A stretch of 64,000 nt of DNA, taken from positions 62,001-126,000 of the forward strand of contig CALJAM010000022.1 in NCBI GenBank assembly GCA_938027685.1, written 5' to 3'. Position 1 is the first letter of the stretch; every line of letters starts with the position of its first letter. The stretch comes from an uncultured Bryobacteraceae bacterium. Its GTDB lineage: Bacteria > Acidobacteriota > Terriglobia > Bryobacterales > Bryobacteraceae. The notes under the pieces were generated by a model. The model saw nothing but the letters and a program-made list of their open reading frames with translations, had not been told where the DNA came from and searched no databases. The position numbers and the translations under genes were made by a program. Shown here in pieces: positions 53,546 through 62,302 of the stretch.

Positions 53546-53925
53546 GGATCGCGAGGCGCACGATCTGCCGTGCTCGCTCACGCGGCACGCGGCCGCCCTG
53601 AAAGCCGAGGCAGCGGGGACTCTCGCCTGGGACGTGCGCCTTCTCCGCCTAGCAATGCTCCTAAGCAGCGCCACGGGCATCACGGTAGTAAACAAGGCCG
53701 AATGTCCCGCGCGCAGGCTGAGGGGCTTGCCGGGCTGCGGCGGACCGGCGAAGTCAGCCAAGCCGTTCTTCCGCTCGGTGGGAACGGAAACGGCACTCGC
53801 TCGCTCGAAACTCCTCCGCGCAACGCCGCGGACCAAGCGCTGCGCACTAGGCGACGCGCTGCCCACCCGATTCTCATTCTTGACAGGCTCTAGGCAAGCC
53901 GTTACGATACGTGCGGCGGTGTTTG
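53546..53925. other. Intergenic region upstream of the TonB receptor, with promoter
   Basis: About 380 bases without a convincing gene. Near its end TTGACA (53880-53885), a 17-base spacer and TACGAT (53903-53908) form a good sigma-70 promoter leading to the receptor start at 53926. The rest shows no repeats. Confidence 0.55.
53880..53908 (+). promoter_or_regulatory. Sigma-70 promoter of the TonB-dependent receptor
   Basis: Consensus -35 TTGACA, 17-base spacer, -10 TACGAT. The start of transcription would be near 53915, giving a 5' leader of about 11 bases. Confidence 0.7.
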
Positions 53926-54948
53926 ATGCCGAATCCTGCCTGGCTGCGAGTCCTCTTGCTTGGCCTGCTCGTCCCGCTGCCGTGTCTGCCCCAGGCTTCC
54001 ACCGGGTCGGTCAGCGGCCTCGTGCGCGATCAGACCGGCGCCGTCATACCGAACGCCACCGTGTCCCTCACGAATACTGCGACCAACGTGACCCAGAAAA
54101 CTGCCACCAATGAAGCCGGCCTTTACCGATTCCCCGGCGTGCTGCCCGGTCAGTACCGGCTCACGGTCGAGGCGCCCGGGATGCAGAAGTTCGAGGCCAC
54201 GCTCACCGTGCAGGTGCAACAGAGCGACGTGGTGGACGTGGTGCTGCGGGTAGGAACGGCCGTGGCTCAGGTCGTCGTCGAAGACGTCACCCCTCTGGTT
54301 GCGGTCGACAGCCCCACGCTGGGACGCGTGCTCGAGCGCTTGCGCATCGAGCAGTTGCCCATCAACGGGCGCTTCGTGCAGACGCTGCTGCAAACGGTGC
54401 CCGGCATGGAGGGCACACGCGCCTGGGGTCTGAGGGAGGGTTCTCACGAGATGGTGCTGGACGGCGCACCCATGAGCGACCGTCTCTGGGGCGGCACGAT
54501 CCGGCGCCCGCCTGGTCTGGACACCATCCAGGAGTTCAAGGTCGAGAACAACGCCTCCTCGGCCAAGTTCACGCGCCCGACCACCATCGTGCTTTCCACG
54601 CGCAGCGGGAGCAACGAATTCCACGGCTCGCTCTTCGAAACGCACCGCAATAACGCGATCGGGAAGGCCCGTCGGCGACAGGATTTCTACCGCAAGCCGC
54701 CCCAGCTCATCCGCAACGAGTTCGGCGCGTCTGCGGGCGGACCGGTGCGGATCCCCAAGGTTTACGACGGCCGCAACCGCACGTTCTGGTTCCCTTCCTA
54801 CGAGGGTTACCGGAATGTCAACCCCTCGACTTGGAACGGTTCGGTGCCGACCGAGGCCATGCGCCGCGGCGATTTCCGCGGTCCGGTGGACGCCCAAGGG
54901 CGCCTGTACCGTATCTACGATCCTTACAGCACGAACCCGGTGACCTAG
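53926..54948 (+). CDS. TonB-dependent receptor, Oar-like, N-terminal half ending at an in-frame TAG
   Basis: The ATG at 53926 starts a signal peptide (PAWLRVLLLGLLVPLPCLPQ). Residues about 25-110 form a carboxypeptidase-regulatory-like beta-sandwich (TGSVSGLVRDQTGAVIPNAT, GLYRFPGVLPGQYRLTVEAP). The plug domain follows (LERLRIEQLPINGRFVQTLL, LDTIQEFKVENNASSAKFTR). After 340 residues the frame hits TAG at 54946-54948, inside NPVT-stop-ERQQVSYQGRLNVV where homologues normally carry Trp. The same frame continues for 880 codons, so the two halves belong to one gene. The product of this half alone would lack the beta-barrel and be inactive. Confidence 0.85.
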   Translation: MPNPAWLRVLLLGLLVPLPCLPQASTGSVSGLVRDQTGAVIPNATVSLTNTATNVTQKTATNEAGLYRFPGVLPGQYRLTVEAPGMQKFEATLTVQVQQSDVVDVVLRVGTAVAQVVVEDVTPLVAVDSPTLGRVLERLRIEQLPINGRFVQTLLQTVPGMEGTRAWGLREGSHEMVLDGAPMSDRLWGGTIRRPPGLDTIQEFKVENNASSAKFTRPTTIVLSTRSGSNEFHGSLFETHRNNAIGKARRRQDFYRKPPQLIRNEFGASAGGPVRIPKVYDGRNRTFWFPSYEGYRNVNPSTWNGSVPTEAMRRGDFRGPVDAQGRLYRIYDPYSTNPVT

Positions 54949-57591
54949 GAACGCCAGCAAGTCTCCTATCAGGGCCGGTTGAACGTCGTGGATCCCAACC
55001 GCATCAGCCCCCTCGCCAAGTACCTGTTCAGCATCACGCCGCTGCCCACTCATCCACAGATCAACCCGCTGGTGGACAGCAACTGGTGGGGCACCGCACC
55101 CGGATTCACGCGCCAGTGGACGACGAGCGTGCGGATCGATCACCGCTTCTCGGACCGGGATCAGTTCTACGCGCTCTACACCCAGGGCGACCTCTACACC
55201 TTCTCCCAGGACTGGAACCTGCCCATGCTGAACCGGGTTCCGGGCAGCGTGCGCCGGCTGACGCCCAACAAGAGCCTCGCCCTTTCCTGGGTGCGAACCT
55301 TCTCGCCGACGTTCTTCAACGAGTTGCTGGTCAGTGGATTCCGCGAGATCTGGTGGAAGGGAACCGGGGAGCCGGGCGTGAAGTACGCCGACCAGTTGGG
55401 ATTGCCCAACCCCCTGGACGTGCACGGCTGGCCGGGTTTGTACGACACCGGCCTCAGCGGCTACGTATTCGAAACCGACAACACGCAGTCCTCTCCCTTC
55501 ACCTACGTGATCCTCGACAACAATTCGACCAAGATCCTGGGCAGGCACGAACTCCGGTTCGGATTCCACTACCGCTATGACCAACTCAACGTCCTGCCCG
55601 ACCAGCAGCAGAACCAGGGCAGTCATAGCTGGGCCACGGGCGCCACGGCCCTTTACGATCCCACCAGCTCCCGTACCAACCCCCTGGCTGCTCCCTTTAC
55701 CGGCCACAACCTGGCGAATATGTTCTTCGGCGTGATGAATTACTCGAACCAGTTTGTGCGTGGTTACTTTTACATGCGCACTCGCGAGTACACCCTGTAC
55801 TTCCAGGATAACTACAAAGTTACGCCGCGCCTGACGCTTAACCTTGGCTTGCGCTGGGAATTTCGGCCGGCCTTTCGAGAAAAGAATAACGTCTTGACTA
55901 CCTTCGACCCCGCCCAGAAAGCCGTCGTCCTGGGGACCGACCTCGAAACCATGTATCGACTGGGCGCTACCCTGCCCTCTATCGTCAATCGCCTAACCTC
56001 GCTGGGCGCCAAGTTCATTACCTGGAAAGAGGCCGGGCTGCCGCGAACTCTCATGGATTCCACGGCCCGCGACTTCGGGCCTCGTCTGGGCTTCGCTTGG
56101 CGGCCCCTGGACGGCGCCCGATCCTTCGTGCTTCGAGGCGGCTACCGAATCTGTTACTTCCCGATCCCGCTTCGGCCGTGGACTGCGCGCATGCGCTCCA
56201 ACGCCCCGCTCACGGCGCGCTTCCGCACGAGCCTGACCGATGCGGCCCTGAGCCCGGACGGTCTGCCCAACTACGGCATGCGTTCGGTTCCCACGGTGGT
56301 TGCGGGGCAGAACAGCCGCGACGTCGTCCGCCTCGACAATCCGATGGGCCTGACCCGGGGCGCGGTCAACGCGAGTTACTTTGCCCGCCACCAGCCCGAC
56401 CCGCGCGTGCAGGACTGGAACCTAACTCTGGAAAAAGAAGTCATGCCCAATACCGTTTTCCGGGCGGGCTACGTGGGCAACCACGGCAGTCACTTGGAAC
56501 AGTTCTACCGATATAACGAGCAGACACCCGACTACATCTGGTACGTGACGACGGGAGAGCGGCTGCCGACCGGCGAGTACGCCAACGTGGCGCGCCGCGC
56601 CTTCGACCGCGTCGTGTACGGCACCATCGAGGAGTATCGCAAGACGGGCTGGTCCAACTTCCACGGCGCGCAGCTCGAGCTGGAGCGCCGGTATTCGGGC
56701 GGTCTCGCCTTCCAGGTGTTCTATGTGGTCGGTAACGCTCTGGCCGCCGGCGGTCAGGAGTGGGCTGGCACCTCGGTGATACCCGAGCTCAATCAATTCC
56801 TGCCGGGGCTAGTTCCCACGGACCTCGATAAACGGAACCGCTTCCTCAATTACCAACGCGACACCTCGATACCGAAGCACCGCGTCCGCTGGAATTGGGT
56901 GGCGGATCTGCCCTTCGGGCGCGGCAAGTGGTTGGGCCGCAATGCGGGCGCCCTGCTCGATCGCCTCATTGGAGGCTGGCAGATCGCCGGCATGGGCTCG
57001 CTGCGCTCGAATTACTTTGCGCTCCCCACCAGCATTTACCCGACCGGCGAGAAGATCGAAATTTACGGCTACAAGTACAAGATCGAGGATTGCACCAGCG
57101 GCGTGTGTTGGCCCGGCTATCTGTGGTGGAACGGATACATTCCGGCCAATCGCATCAACAGCTACGATCCGGTGACAGGCAAGCCCAACGGCATCATGGG
57201 CGTCCCGGAGAACTACAAGCCCGCCGGTCAGCCCTTGATCCCTTGGCCCAAATATCCGGATCGGAATGATCCCCTGTATCCTTACTACGGAACCAACACG
57301 GTGTGGGTGCGTCTGAAAGACGGCACGTTGCAGCGGACTACTTACAACGACGGGCTCCACCCGTGGCGGCAACAGTATCTGCCCGGCGTGAGGCAGTGGG
57401 GCCTCGATGCCTCGCTCTTCAAGACCATTCCCGTCACGGAGAAAGTGAAGCTCCGCTTCAACGCGGACTTTTTCAACGTGCTCAACATGCCGGGCAATCC
57501 GAACGCGATCGGCGCCAACGGCGTTCTTTCCACACGCACCTCGGGGCAGGCGGCCCGCGAACTTCAGCTCACTCTGCGCGTGAGTTGGTGA
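54949..57591 (+). CDS. TonB-dependent receptor, Oar-like, C-terminal beta-barrel half (same frame after TAG)
   Basis: The 880-codon continuation directly after the TAG codon has all the barrel features of the acidobacterial receptor family: DPNRISPLAKYLFSITPLPT, FSDRDQFYALYTQGDLY, LSWVRTFSPTFFNELLVSGF, LGRHELRFGFHYRYDQLNVL, YFQDNYKVTPRLTLNLGLRW, RDFGPRLGFAWRPLDGARSF and a final LQLTLRVSW with terminal aromatic residue as for outer-membrane proteins. It lacks a start signal of its own; the next in-frame ATG is at 55204. The receptor would take up large substrates, perhaps sulfated glycan fragments given the neighbours. Confidence 0.85.
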   Translation, partial: ERQQVSYQGRLNVVDPNRISPLAKYLFSITPLPTHPQINPLVDSNWWGTAPGFTRQWTTSVRIDHRFSDRDQFYALYTQGDLYTFSQDWNLPMLNRVPGSVRRLTPNKSLALSWVRTFSPTFFNELLVSGFREIWWKGTGEPGVKYADQLGLPNPLDVHGWPGLYDTGLSGYVFETDNTQSSPFTYVILDNNSTKILGRHELRFGFHYRYDQLNVLPDQQQNQGSHSWATGATALYDPTSSRTNPLAAPFTGHNLANMFFGVMNYSNQFVRGYFYMRTREYTLYFQDNYKVTPRLTLNLGLRWEFRPAFREKNNVLTTFDPAQKAVVLGTDLETMYRLGATLPSIVNRLTSLGAKFITWKEAGLPRTLMDSTARDFGPRLGFAWRPLDGARSFVLRGGYRICYFPIPLRPWTARMRSNAPLTARFRTSLTDAALSPDGLPNYGMRSVPTVVAGQNSRDVVRLDNPMGLTRGAVNASYFARHQPDPRVQDWNLTLEKEVMPNTVFRAGYVGNHGSHLEQFYRYNEQTPDYIWYVTTGERLPTGEYANVARRAFDRVVYGTIEEYRKTGWSNFHGAQLELERRYSGGLAFQVFYVVGNALAAGGQEWAGTSVIPELNQFLPGLVPTDLDKRNRFLNYQRDTSIPKHRVRWNWVADLPFGRGKWLGRNAGALLDRLIGGWQIAGMGSLRSNYFALPTSIYPTGEKIEIYGYKYKIEDCTSGVCWPGYLWWNGYIPANRINSYDPVTGKPNGIMGVPENYKPAGQPLIPWPKYPDRNDPLYPYYGTNTVWVRLKDGTLQRTTYNDGLHPWRQQYLPGVRQWGLDASLFKTIPVTEKVKLRFNADFFNVLNMPGNPNAIGANGVLSTRTSGQAARELQLTLRVSW

Positions 57592-57681
57592 GCAGGCGGG
57601 CCGCGCCCGGAGCGGCGCGTCGGCGCGGCTCGCTGTGCGAGAGTTGACGCGGCATCAGCTCGCGAGCTGCGTGCCGGCCCC

Positions 57682-59427
57682 TCAAGCCAGCCGCCGCAGC
57701 CACACGCGGTGCAGGGTCATCAGGCGGCGGCTGCGCAGCTCGAGCGGGCGGATCTCGAGCAAGGTCTCTCCCTTCTCGAGCGAAAGCACGCCGGCCGAAA
57801 AGGGTTCGAAGACCATGTCGCCCGCGGTTGGCTTGACCACGGATTCCAGGCGCGCACGGCCGGCCGTGATCGCGTAACGCGAGCCTGCCTCCGCGGGTGC
57901 GCAACCGTACTCCAGGACAACCTCGTAACGGCCCGAATTGACCGCCTCGATCCGCCAGCGTAGGAAGTCGCCCGGCTCGCTCCAGTCCTCGATCGTATCG
58001 CGGTGGTAGCGTCGGTTGAAGTGCCGCAGTTTCTTGCCGACCTGCTCGCTCCAGGCGATATCGAGCTCGACCGGGTTCTCATCCTCGCGCCCCACCTCGA
58101 TGGGCACGCGGCGGTATTGCTGCCCGGCAGTCACGTCGCGGAAGAACTCTTCGAAGCGGGCGCGCAGCCGGCTCGCGACCTCGGGATACGTCTTCGCGAC
58201 ATCGTGCTGCTCGCCGGGGTCGCGGTTGAGATCGAACAGCTCGCCCGTGGCGTGCAGCTTGAAGCCGCGGGCATCGTGAACGGCCCAGTTGGGCCGGAAC
58301 GCCTTGCGCTCGTCGAGCGGCGCCTCGGAAGGATCCTCGGGCGGCCCCAACAGCGGCCGCACGCGATTCCATTGGTGGAAGAGGTGTTCATGCAGGCCCG
58401 GCCCCTCGGCGCGGCGCAGGTGGAGCAGGAAACTGCGGCCGTCCAGCTTGCGATCGCCGGGCAGAGGCGCGCCGATCAGTTCGCATAGCGTGGGAAAGAC
58501 GTCCACGTGCTGGACGGGCGTGTCGACCACGGCCCCGGCGGGAACCTGCCCCGGCCAGCGCGCGAAGAACGGTACGCGGATGCCGCCTTCGTAGACCGAG
58601 CCCTTGCCGCTGCGCAGTCCGCAGCTATAAAAGCGGCTGACGCCCCCGTTGTCGCTCATGAAGATCAGCAACGTGGTCTGCGCCAGCTGCCAGCGCTCGA
58701 GCGCCTCGAGCAAGCGCCGCAGGTTGTCGTCGATGCAGGTGATCATGCCGTAGATGCGCGCCTCCTGAAGCGGCAGGCCCTTCTTAAGATAGCGCGCGAT
58801 GTAGGAATCGGGCACGAGATAGGGCGAATGAGGGGCGTTGTAGCTCAAATAAAGAAAGAACGGTTTCGAGCGGTTTTGTTCGATCCAGGCCAGGGCCTGA
58901 TCGGTCAGCACGTCGGTGACGTAGCCGGTCGTGATGACGCGCCGCTTGTCGTGCCAGAGTTCGTCGGAATCGTCGTAGCGGTTGATGAAGCCGTATTGCC
59001 AAAAGCCGAAGAAATGCTCGAAGCCGCGCTCGTTGGGGTGATATTTCATGTAACGGCCCAGATGCCATTTGCCGATGCAGGCCGTACGGTAGCCGCGGGC
59101 GCGGAAAACCTCGGCCAGCGTAATCTCACCGGCGGCCAGGGTGTCCCGGCCCTTGTAAGTATCGATGGCCCCGGTGCGCTGGTAGTGGCGGCCGGTCAAC
59201 AGGGAGGCCCGCGTGGGCGTGCAGACCGGCGAGCAATAGAAGCGCGTGAAGCGCACGCCCTCGCGCGCGATCCGATCCATAGCGGGTGTTTCGATGTGCG
59301 GGTTGCCGTGGATGCCCACATCCCACCAGCCCTGGTCGTCGGTGATCACGAGGATCACGTTGGGGGCCGGCGAGGCGCGCAGCACGGCGGGCGCGGCGCC
59401 CGTAGCGAGGAAGCTCCTCCGCGTCAT
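57682..59427 (-). CDS. Tat-exported sulfatase (arylsulfatase A type)
   Basis: The protein has 581 residues from ATG 59427 (MTRRSFLATGAAPAVLRASP, twin-arginine signal). The formylglycine motif Cys-x-Pro-x-Arg is in SPVCTPTRASLLTGRHYQ, the metal-binding Asp pair in ILVITDDQGWWD, and GKWHLGRYMKYHPNERGFEH and IFMSDNGG are further active-site elements. The C-terminal 120 residues form a beta-rich extension (RYEVVLEYGCAPAEAGSRYA). It removes sulfate esters, probably from glycans, in the periplasm. It starts 10 bases after the GH29 gene, in the same operon. Confidence 0.95.
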   Translation of the reverse strand: MTRRSFLATGAAPAVLRASPAPNVILVITDDQGWWDVGIHGNPHIETPAMDRIAREGVRFTRFYCSPVCTPTRASLLTGRHYQRTGAIDTYKGRDTLAAGEITLAEVFRARGYRTACIGKWHLGRYMKYHPNERGFEHFFGFWQYGFINRYDDSDELWHDKRRVITTGYVTDVLTDQALAWIEQNRSKPFFLYLSYNAPHSPYLVPDSYIARYLKKGLPLQEARIYGMITCIDDNLRRLLEALERWQLAQTTLLIFMSDNGGVSRFYSCGLRSGKGSVYEGGIRVPFFARWPGQVPAGAVVDTPVQHVDVFPTLCELIGAPLPGDRKLDGRSFLLHLRRAEGPGLHEHLFHQWNRVRPLLGPPEDPSEAPLDERKAFRPNWAVHDARGFKLHATGELFDLNRDPGEQHDVAKTYPEVASRLRARFEEFFRDVTAGQQYRRVPIEVGREDENPVELDIAWSEQVGKKLRHFNRRYHRDTIEDWSEPGDFLRWRIEAVNSGRYEVVLEYGCAPAEAGSRYAITAGRARLESVVKPTAGDMVFEPFSAGVLSLEKGETLLEIRPLELRSRRLMTLHRVWLRRLA

Positions 59428-59437
59428 TGCCCTGCCC

Positions 59438-60745
59438 TTACACCCCACGACGCGGGCGCTCGCGCCGGACGCGGTCCATGTTCTGCACCGGCTCGCGATC
59501 GCACTCGACGGCGATCACGGTGACAGGATCGTCCGGCGGCGTCTTGGGCAGTCCCGTGAAGCGCACGCGGAACTCATCCTGCTGGAAGCTGACGGGCTTG
59601 TTCGTGGCCGGCAGCCGGGCCGAGAGGACCTTGCATTCCAAGCCGGCCAGCGTCACCGTCTCGCCGGGCCAGAAGTAGACGTGCATGTAAAGCGTGTTGC
59701 CCTTGCGGGTGAAGTTGGCGTAATTGGACCGCGTTACACGGCAGCGGTCGGCCCCGTAGATCGTTTGTCCGTTGCGCTCCATCCAGCGGCCCACGGCCGT
59801 GAGGATGCGCACGGATTCCTCGGGGATGGAGCCGTCGCCGCGCGGGCCGATATTGAGCAGGTAGTTGCCTCCGTCGCGCGCGCACTGGATGAGCTGCCGC
59901 ACGCAGGTCTTGGGAGATTTCCAGTTGTCATCGGCCGCGTGGTAACCCCAGGAGTCGTTCATCGTCATGCAGGCCTCCCAGGCCCGGCCCGGCTGCTCGG
60001 CCTGAATGCGCTGCTCCGGCGTGGAGAAATCCCCGGGCAGCCGGTTACGGTTGTTGACGATGATATCCGGCTGCAACTTGAAAACCATTTCGTTCATGCG
60101 CACGGACTCCCAGCCTTCGGCGTCCAACGGCCAGGCCACGTCGTACCAGAGGATGTCGATCTTGCCGTAGTTGGTCAGCAGCTCGCGGATCTGCCCGTGG
60201 ATGTATTCGACGAAGCGCTTGCGGGCGGCTTCGTCGGTGGCGCAGCGCGCGCCGTCAGGATGGTGCCAGTCCATCAGCGAATAGTAGAAGCCCACGCGCA
60301 GACCCTCGGCGCGCGCGGCTTCCACGTATTCGGCCACCAGATCGCGCCCGGGCCCCTGCTTGGTGGCGCAATAGTCGGTGAGTTTGCTGTCGAACAGGCA
60401 GAAGCCGTCATGGTGCTTGGTGGTCATGACCATGTACTTCTGGCCGGCCCGGCGCGCCAGGCGGGCCCACTCGCGGGCGGCCCCGGGCGTGGGCTTGAAC
60501 TGTTTGGCCAGCTGCTCGTACTCGGCCACAGGGATGCCCTCGTTTTCCATCACCCACTCGTGCCGCCCGAGCAGGCTGTACAGACCCCAATGGATGAACA
60601 TTCCGAATTTGGCCTCGTGCCACCACTTCATGCGGCGTTCGCGGTCGGCATCGCCGGGCAGCGGCTTCGTCTGAAGCGCGCCGACCGCGGGTACGGCGCT
60701 CACCGCTTGCAACCAGTAACGTCGGGACATGACTCCGGTGAACAT
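59438..60745 (-). CDS. GH29 alpha-L-fucosidase
   Basis: The protein has 435 residues from ATG 60745, chosen because GAGGAGG lies six bases upstream; an internal ATG at 60730 begins the Tat-like SRRYWLQAVSAVPAVGAL. GH29 features are WWHEAKFGMFIHWGLYSLLG, KYMVMTTKHHDGFCLFDSKL, VGFYYSLMDWHHPD and the nucleophile Asp in KIDILWYDVAW. DNWKSPKTCVRQLIQCARDG and YLLNIGPRGDGSIPEESVRI follow. It removes L-fucose from glycans by a retaining mechanism. Co-located with the sulfatase, it suggests degradation of sulfated fucans. Confidence 0.95.
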   Translation of the reverse strand: MFTGVMSRRYWLQAVSAVPAVGALQTKPLPGDADRERRMKWWHEAKFGMFIHWGLYSLLGRHEWVMENEGIPVAEYEQLAKQFKPTPGAAREWARLARRAGQKYMVMTTKHHDGFCLFDSKLTDYCATKQGPGRDLVAEYVEAARAEGLRVGFYYSLMDWHHPDGARCATDEAARKRFVEYIHGQIRELLTNYGKIDILWYDVAWPLDAEGWESVRMNEMVFKLQPDIIVNNRNRLPGDFSTPEQRIQAEQPGRAWEACMTMNDSWGYHAADDNWKSPKTCVRQLIQCARDGGNYLLNIGPRGDGSIPEESVRILTAVGRWMERNGQTIYGADRCRVTRSNYANFTRKGNTLYMHVYFWPGETVTLAGLECKVLSARLPATNKPVSFQQDEFRVRFTGLPKTPPDDPVTVIAVECDREPVQNMDRVRRERPRRGV

Positions 60746-61241
60746 GACGACCTCCTCGTCGGTTTCGGACTCCAACAATGTACACCGAAGCCCCGGGCCG
60801 GAAGAGGCGGCCAAAAGGCTCGGCGATCCAGGCCGAGCCGAAGCAGCTCCGCGGCGGCTTCCAGGATCCCGGCAGCTTGCGCCGCCGGTCGCGTTTCAGC
60901 AGGTGACGGTGCGCCGGGGGGCTGCCGCCGTCGACGGCGGCCTCGACCGCGAGGACCAGTCGTCCCGCCGGGAGCTCCCGCCGGTCGAAGAGCCGAACCC
61001 CGTAATAGGCGGCGCAGAGGCAGTGCATATCGGCGATCGCCGGCGGGTTCGTCGTCTATCCCCGACGCGGGAGCGTTAGTGCGGGAACAGCGCGTTGTCG
61101 CCCGGCCTGACCGGGGCGCCAGCGTCCGGAACCCTTCTCATCCCCAAATCCATGAGCTGTTTCAAAATGCGCGATCAGACGGCATCCCTCGGCTCAGGGC
61201 GGGCCGGAACACCGTGTTGCTGGCCCGGCGCCCGCCGCGCT
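60746..61241. other. Non-coding stretch upstream of the GH29 gene
   Basis: About 500 bases between two minus-strand genes. A minus-strand frame near 60815-61028 has a short plausible-looking stretch (VRLFDRRELPAGRLVLAVEA) but no start, stop or family match. No terminator or repeat is visible. Confidence 0.45.
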
Positions 61242-62300
61242 TCAATCGGCAAAGGAAGACGGACGGCGCCGCGGGGGCACGCCCTTCGGGTGGCAATCGC
61301 CGCACTTGACGAAGTGGATGTTGTGGCGGCTGGAAGGATCGCGGAAGGTCGTGTCCATTTTCTCAACGTCCAGTCCGCAGTTGGACATGCGCGGATGGCA
61401 TTCGGCGCACGAGGCGCGCGTGTGCTGCGTGTGCCGTTCATGGCAGGCTAGGCAACTGATACCCTCGTGCACGCCGATGGGGGTACGGTCGTCGCCCGAG
61501 CCCACCTGAAAGCCGGCTAGGGGCGCGTGACATTGGTAACAGAGAGCTTGCCGCGGGTCAGGGCTCATGCGGACCCGCCGTTCGCCCTCGCGCATTTCGG
61601 GCAAGGGCAGCAGGCGCACGCTGACCGGCCGCAATAGACGCCGATCGAACAGAGCCAGCGAGGGCTTCGCCACAAGCTGCCGCGGCCCCGTCACAGCCCG
61701 CTCGACCCAGGGCCGGCGCAACGGCTCGCCCTCTCGGTGCACCTGGTGACAGGCCGTGCAGGGGATCACGGGATGCTCCGCCAACTCCGGACGCTTCAGC
61801 TTCCACGGACCTTTGGTATCGAGCGGTTCCACCAGATCGCTGATCGAGCCTTCGAAATGCATGCCGTGGCAGCGCAGACAGTCGTCCATCAGGGCCCGCT
61901 TGCGGTTGTGTTCCTTGTCCAGGAATATGCGTGCATAGGTCACGCTGTGCGGGCCCGACTGCCAGGCCGCGTACTCCTGGCGATGGCAGCGGGCGCAGCT
62001 TTGCACGACGCGGTCAAGGTTGGCGTGCGCAAGCCGCGGCTCGGCCCCGGTGCCGCGCAAGTGGTTCACCAGGCGGCGGAGATTCTTGAGATGGAAGTTC
62101 GCGTCCAGCGTCAGCAGCCCGCCGTGACAGGAGGCACATTCCTCGCCGCGGTGCGTCGAAACCCGCCACCGGTCGTAACTGGGCCGGATCTCGTGACAGC
62201 GGGCGCAGGAGGCGCCGCCCGCGCCGTGGTAGATCACGCCCGCCAGGGGCATCAGCAAGACCGCGGGGAGGAGCGCGAAAAACCATTTCTTGCCCCTCAT
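61242..62300 (-). CDS. Multihaem cytochrome c, nine CxxCH motifs
   Basis: The protein has 352 residues from ATG 62300 (MRGKKWFFALLPAVLLMPLA, membrane anchor or signal). Nine CxxCH sites are seen: CARCH, CASCH, CARCH, CLRCH, CTACH, CYQCH, CLACH, CAECH and CGDCH, some with distal His candidates as in NrfB/DmsE-type proteins. It is a periplasmic electron carrier. It starts 2 bases after the GMC dehydrogenase gene, so the two are translated together and may pass electrons from the dehydrogenase to the respiratory chain or to an external acceptor. Confidence 0.92.
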   Translation of the reverse strand: MRGKKWFFALLPAVLLMPLAGVIYHGAGGASCARCHEIRPSYDRWRVSTHRGEECASCHGGLLTLDANFHLKNLRRLVNHLRGTGAEPRLAHANLDRVVQSCARCHRQEYAAWQSGPHSVTYARIFLDKEHNRKRALMDDCLRCHGMHFEGSISDLVEPLDTKGPWKLKRPELAEHPVIPCTACHQVHREGEPLRRPWVERAVTGPRQLVAKPSLALFDRRLLRPVSVRLLPLPEMREGERRVRMSPDPRQALCYQCHAPLAGFQVGSGDDRTPIGVHEGISCLACHERHTQHTRASCAECHPRMSNCGLDVEKMDTTFRDPSSRHNIHFVKCGDCHPKGVPPRRRPSSFAD

Positions 62301-62302
62301 GT

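Noticed and set aside
54946-54948. Stop-codon reassignment of TAG
   Set aside because: TAG ends rplY (29698-29700), rpsR (31038-31040) and rplI (31499-31501) at normal lengths, so TAG is a functional stop in this genome.
53902-55707. Long minus-strand open frame (601 codons) opposite the receptor, spanning the TAG site
   Set aside because: Composition is that of a reverse shadow and the plus strand carries conserved receptor motifs on both sides of the TAG.
59246-61309. Long plus-strand open frame (687 codons)
   Set aside because: It is antisense to the sulfatase and fucosidase genes, which have full catalytic motifs; the frame is His/Arg/Gly-rich without any recognised domain, a GC-driven shadow.
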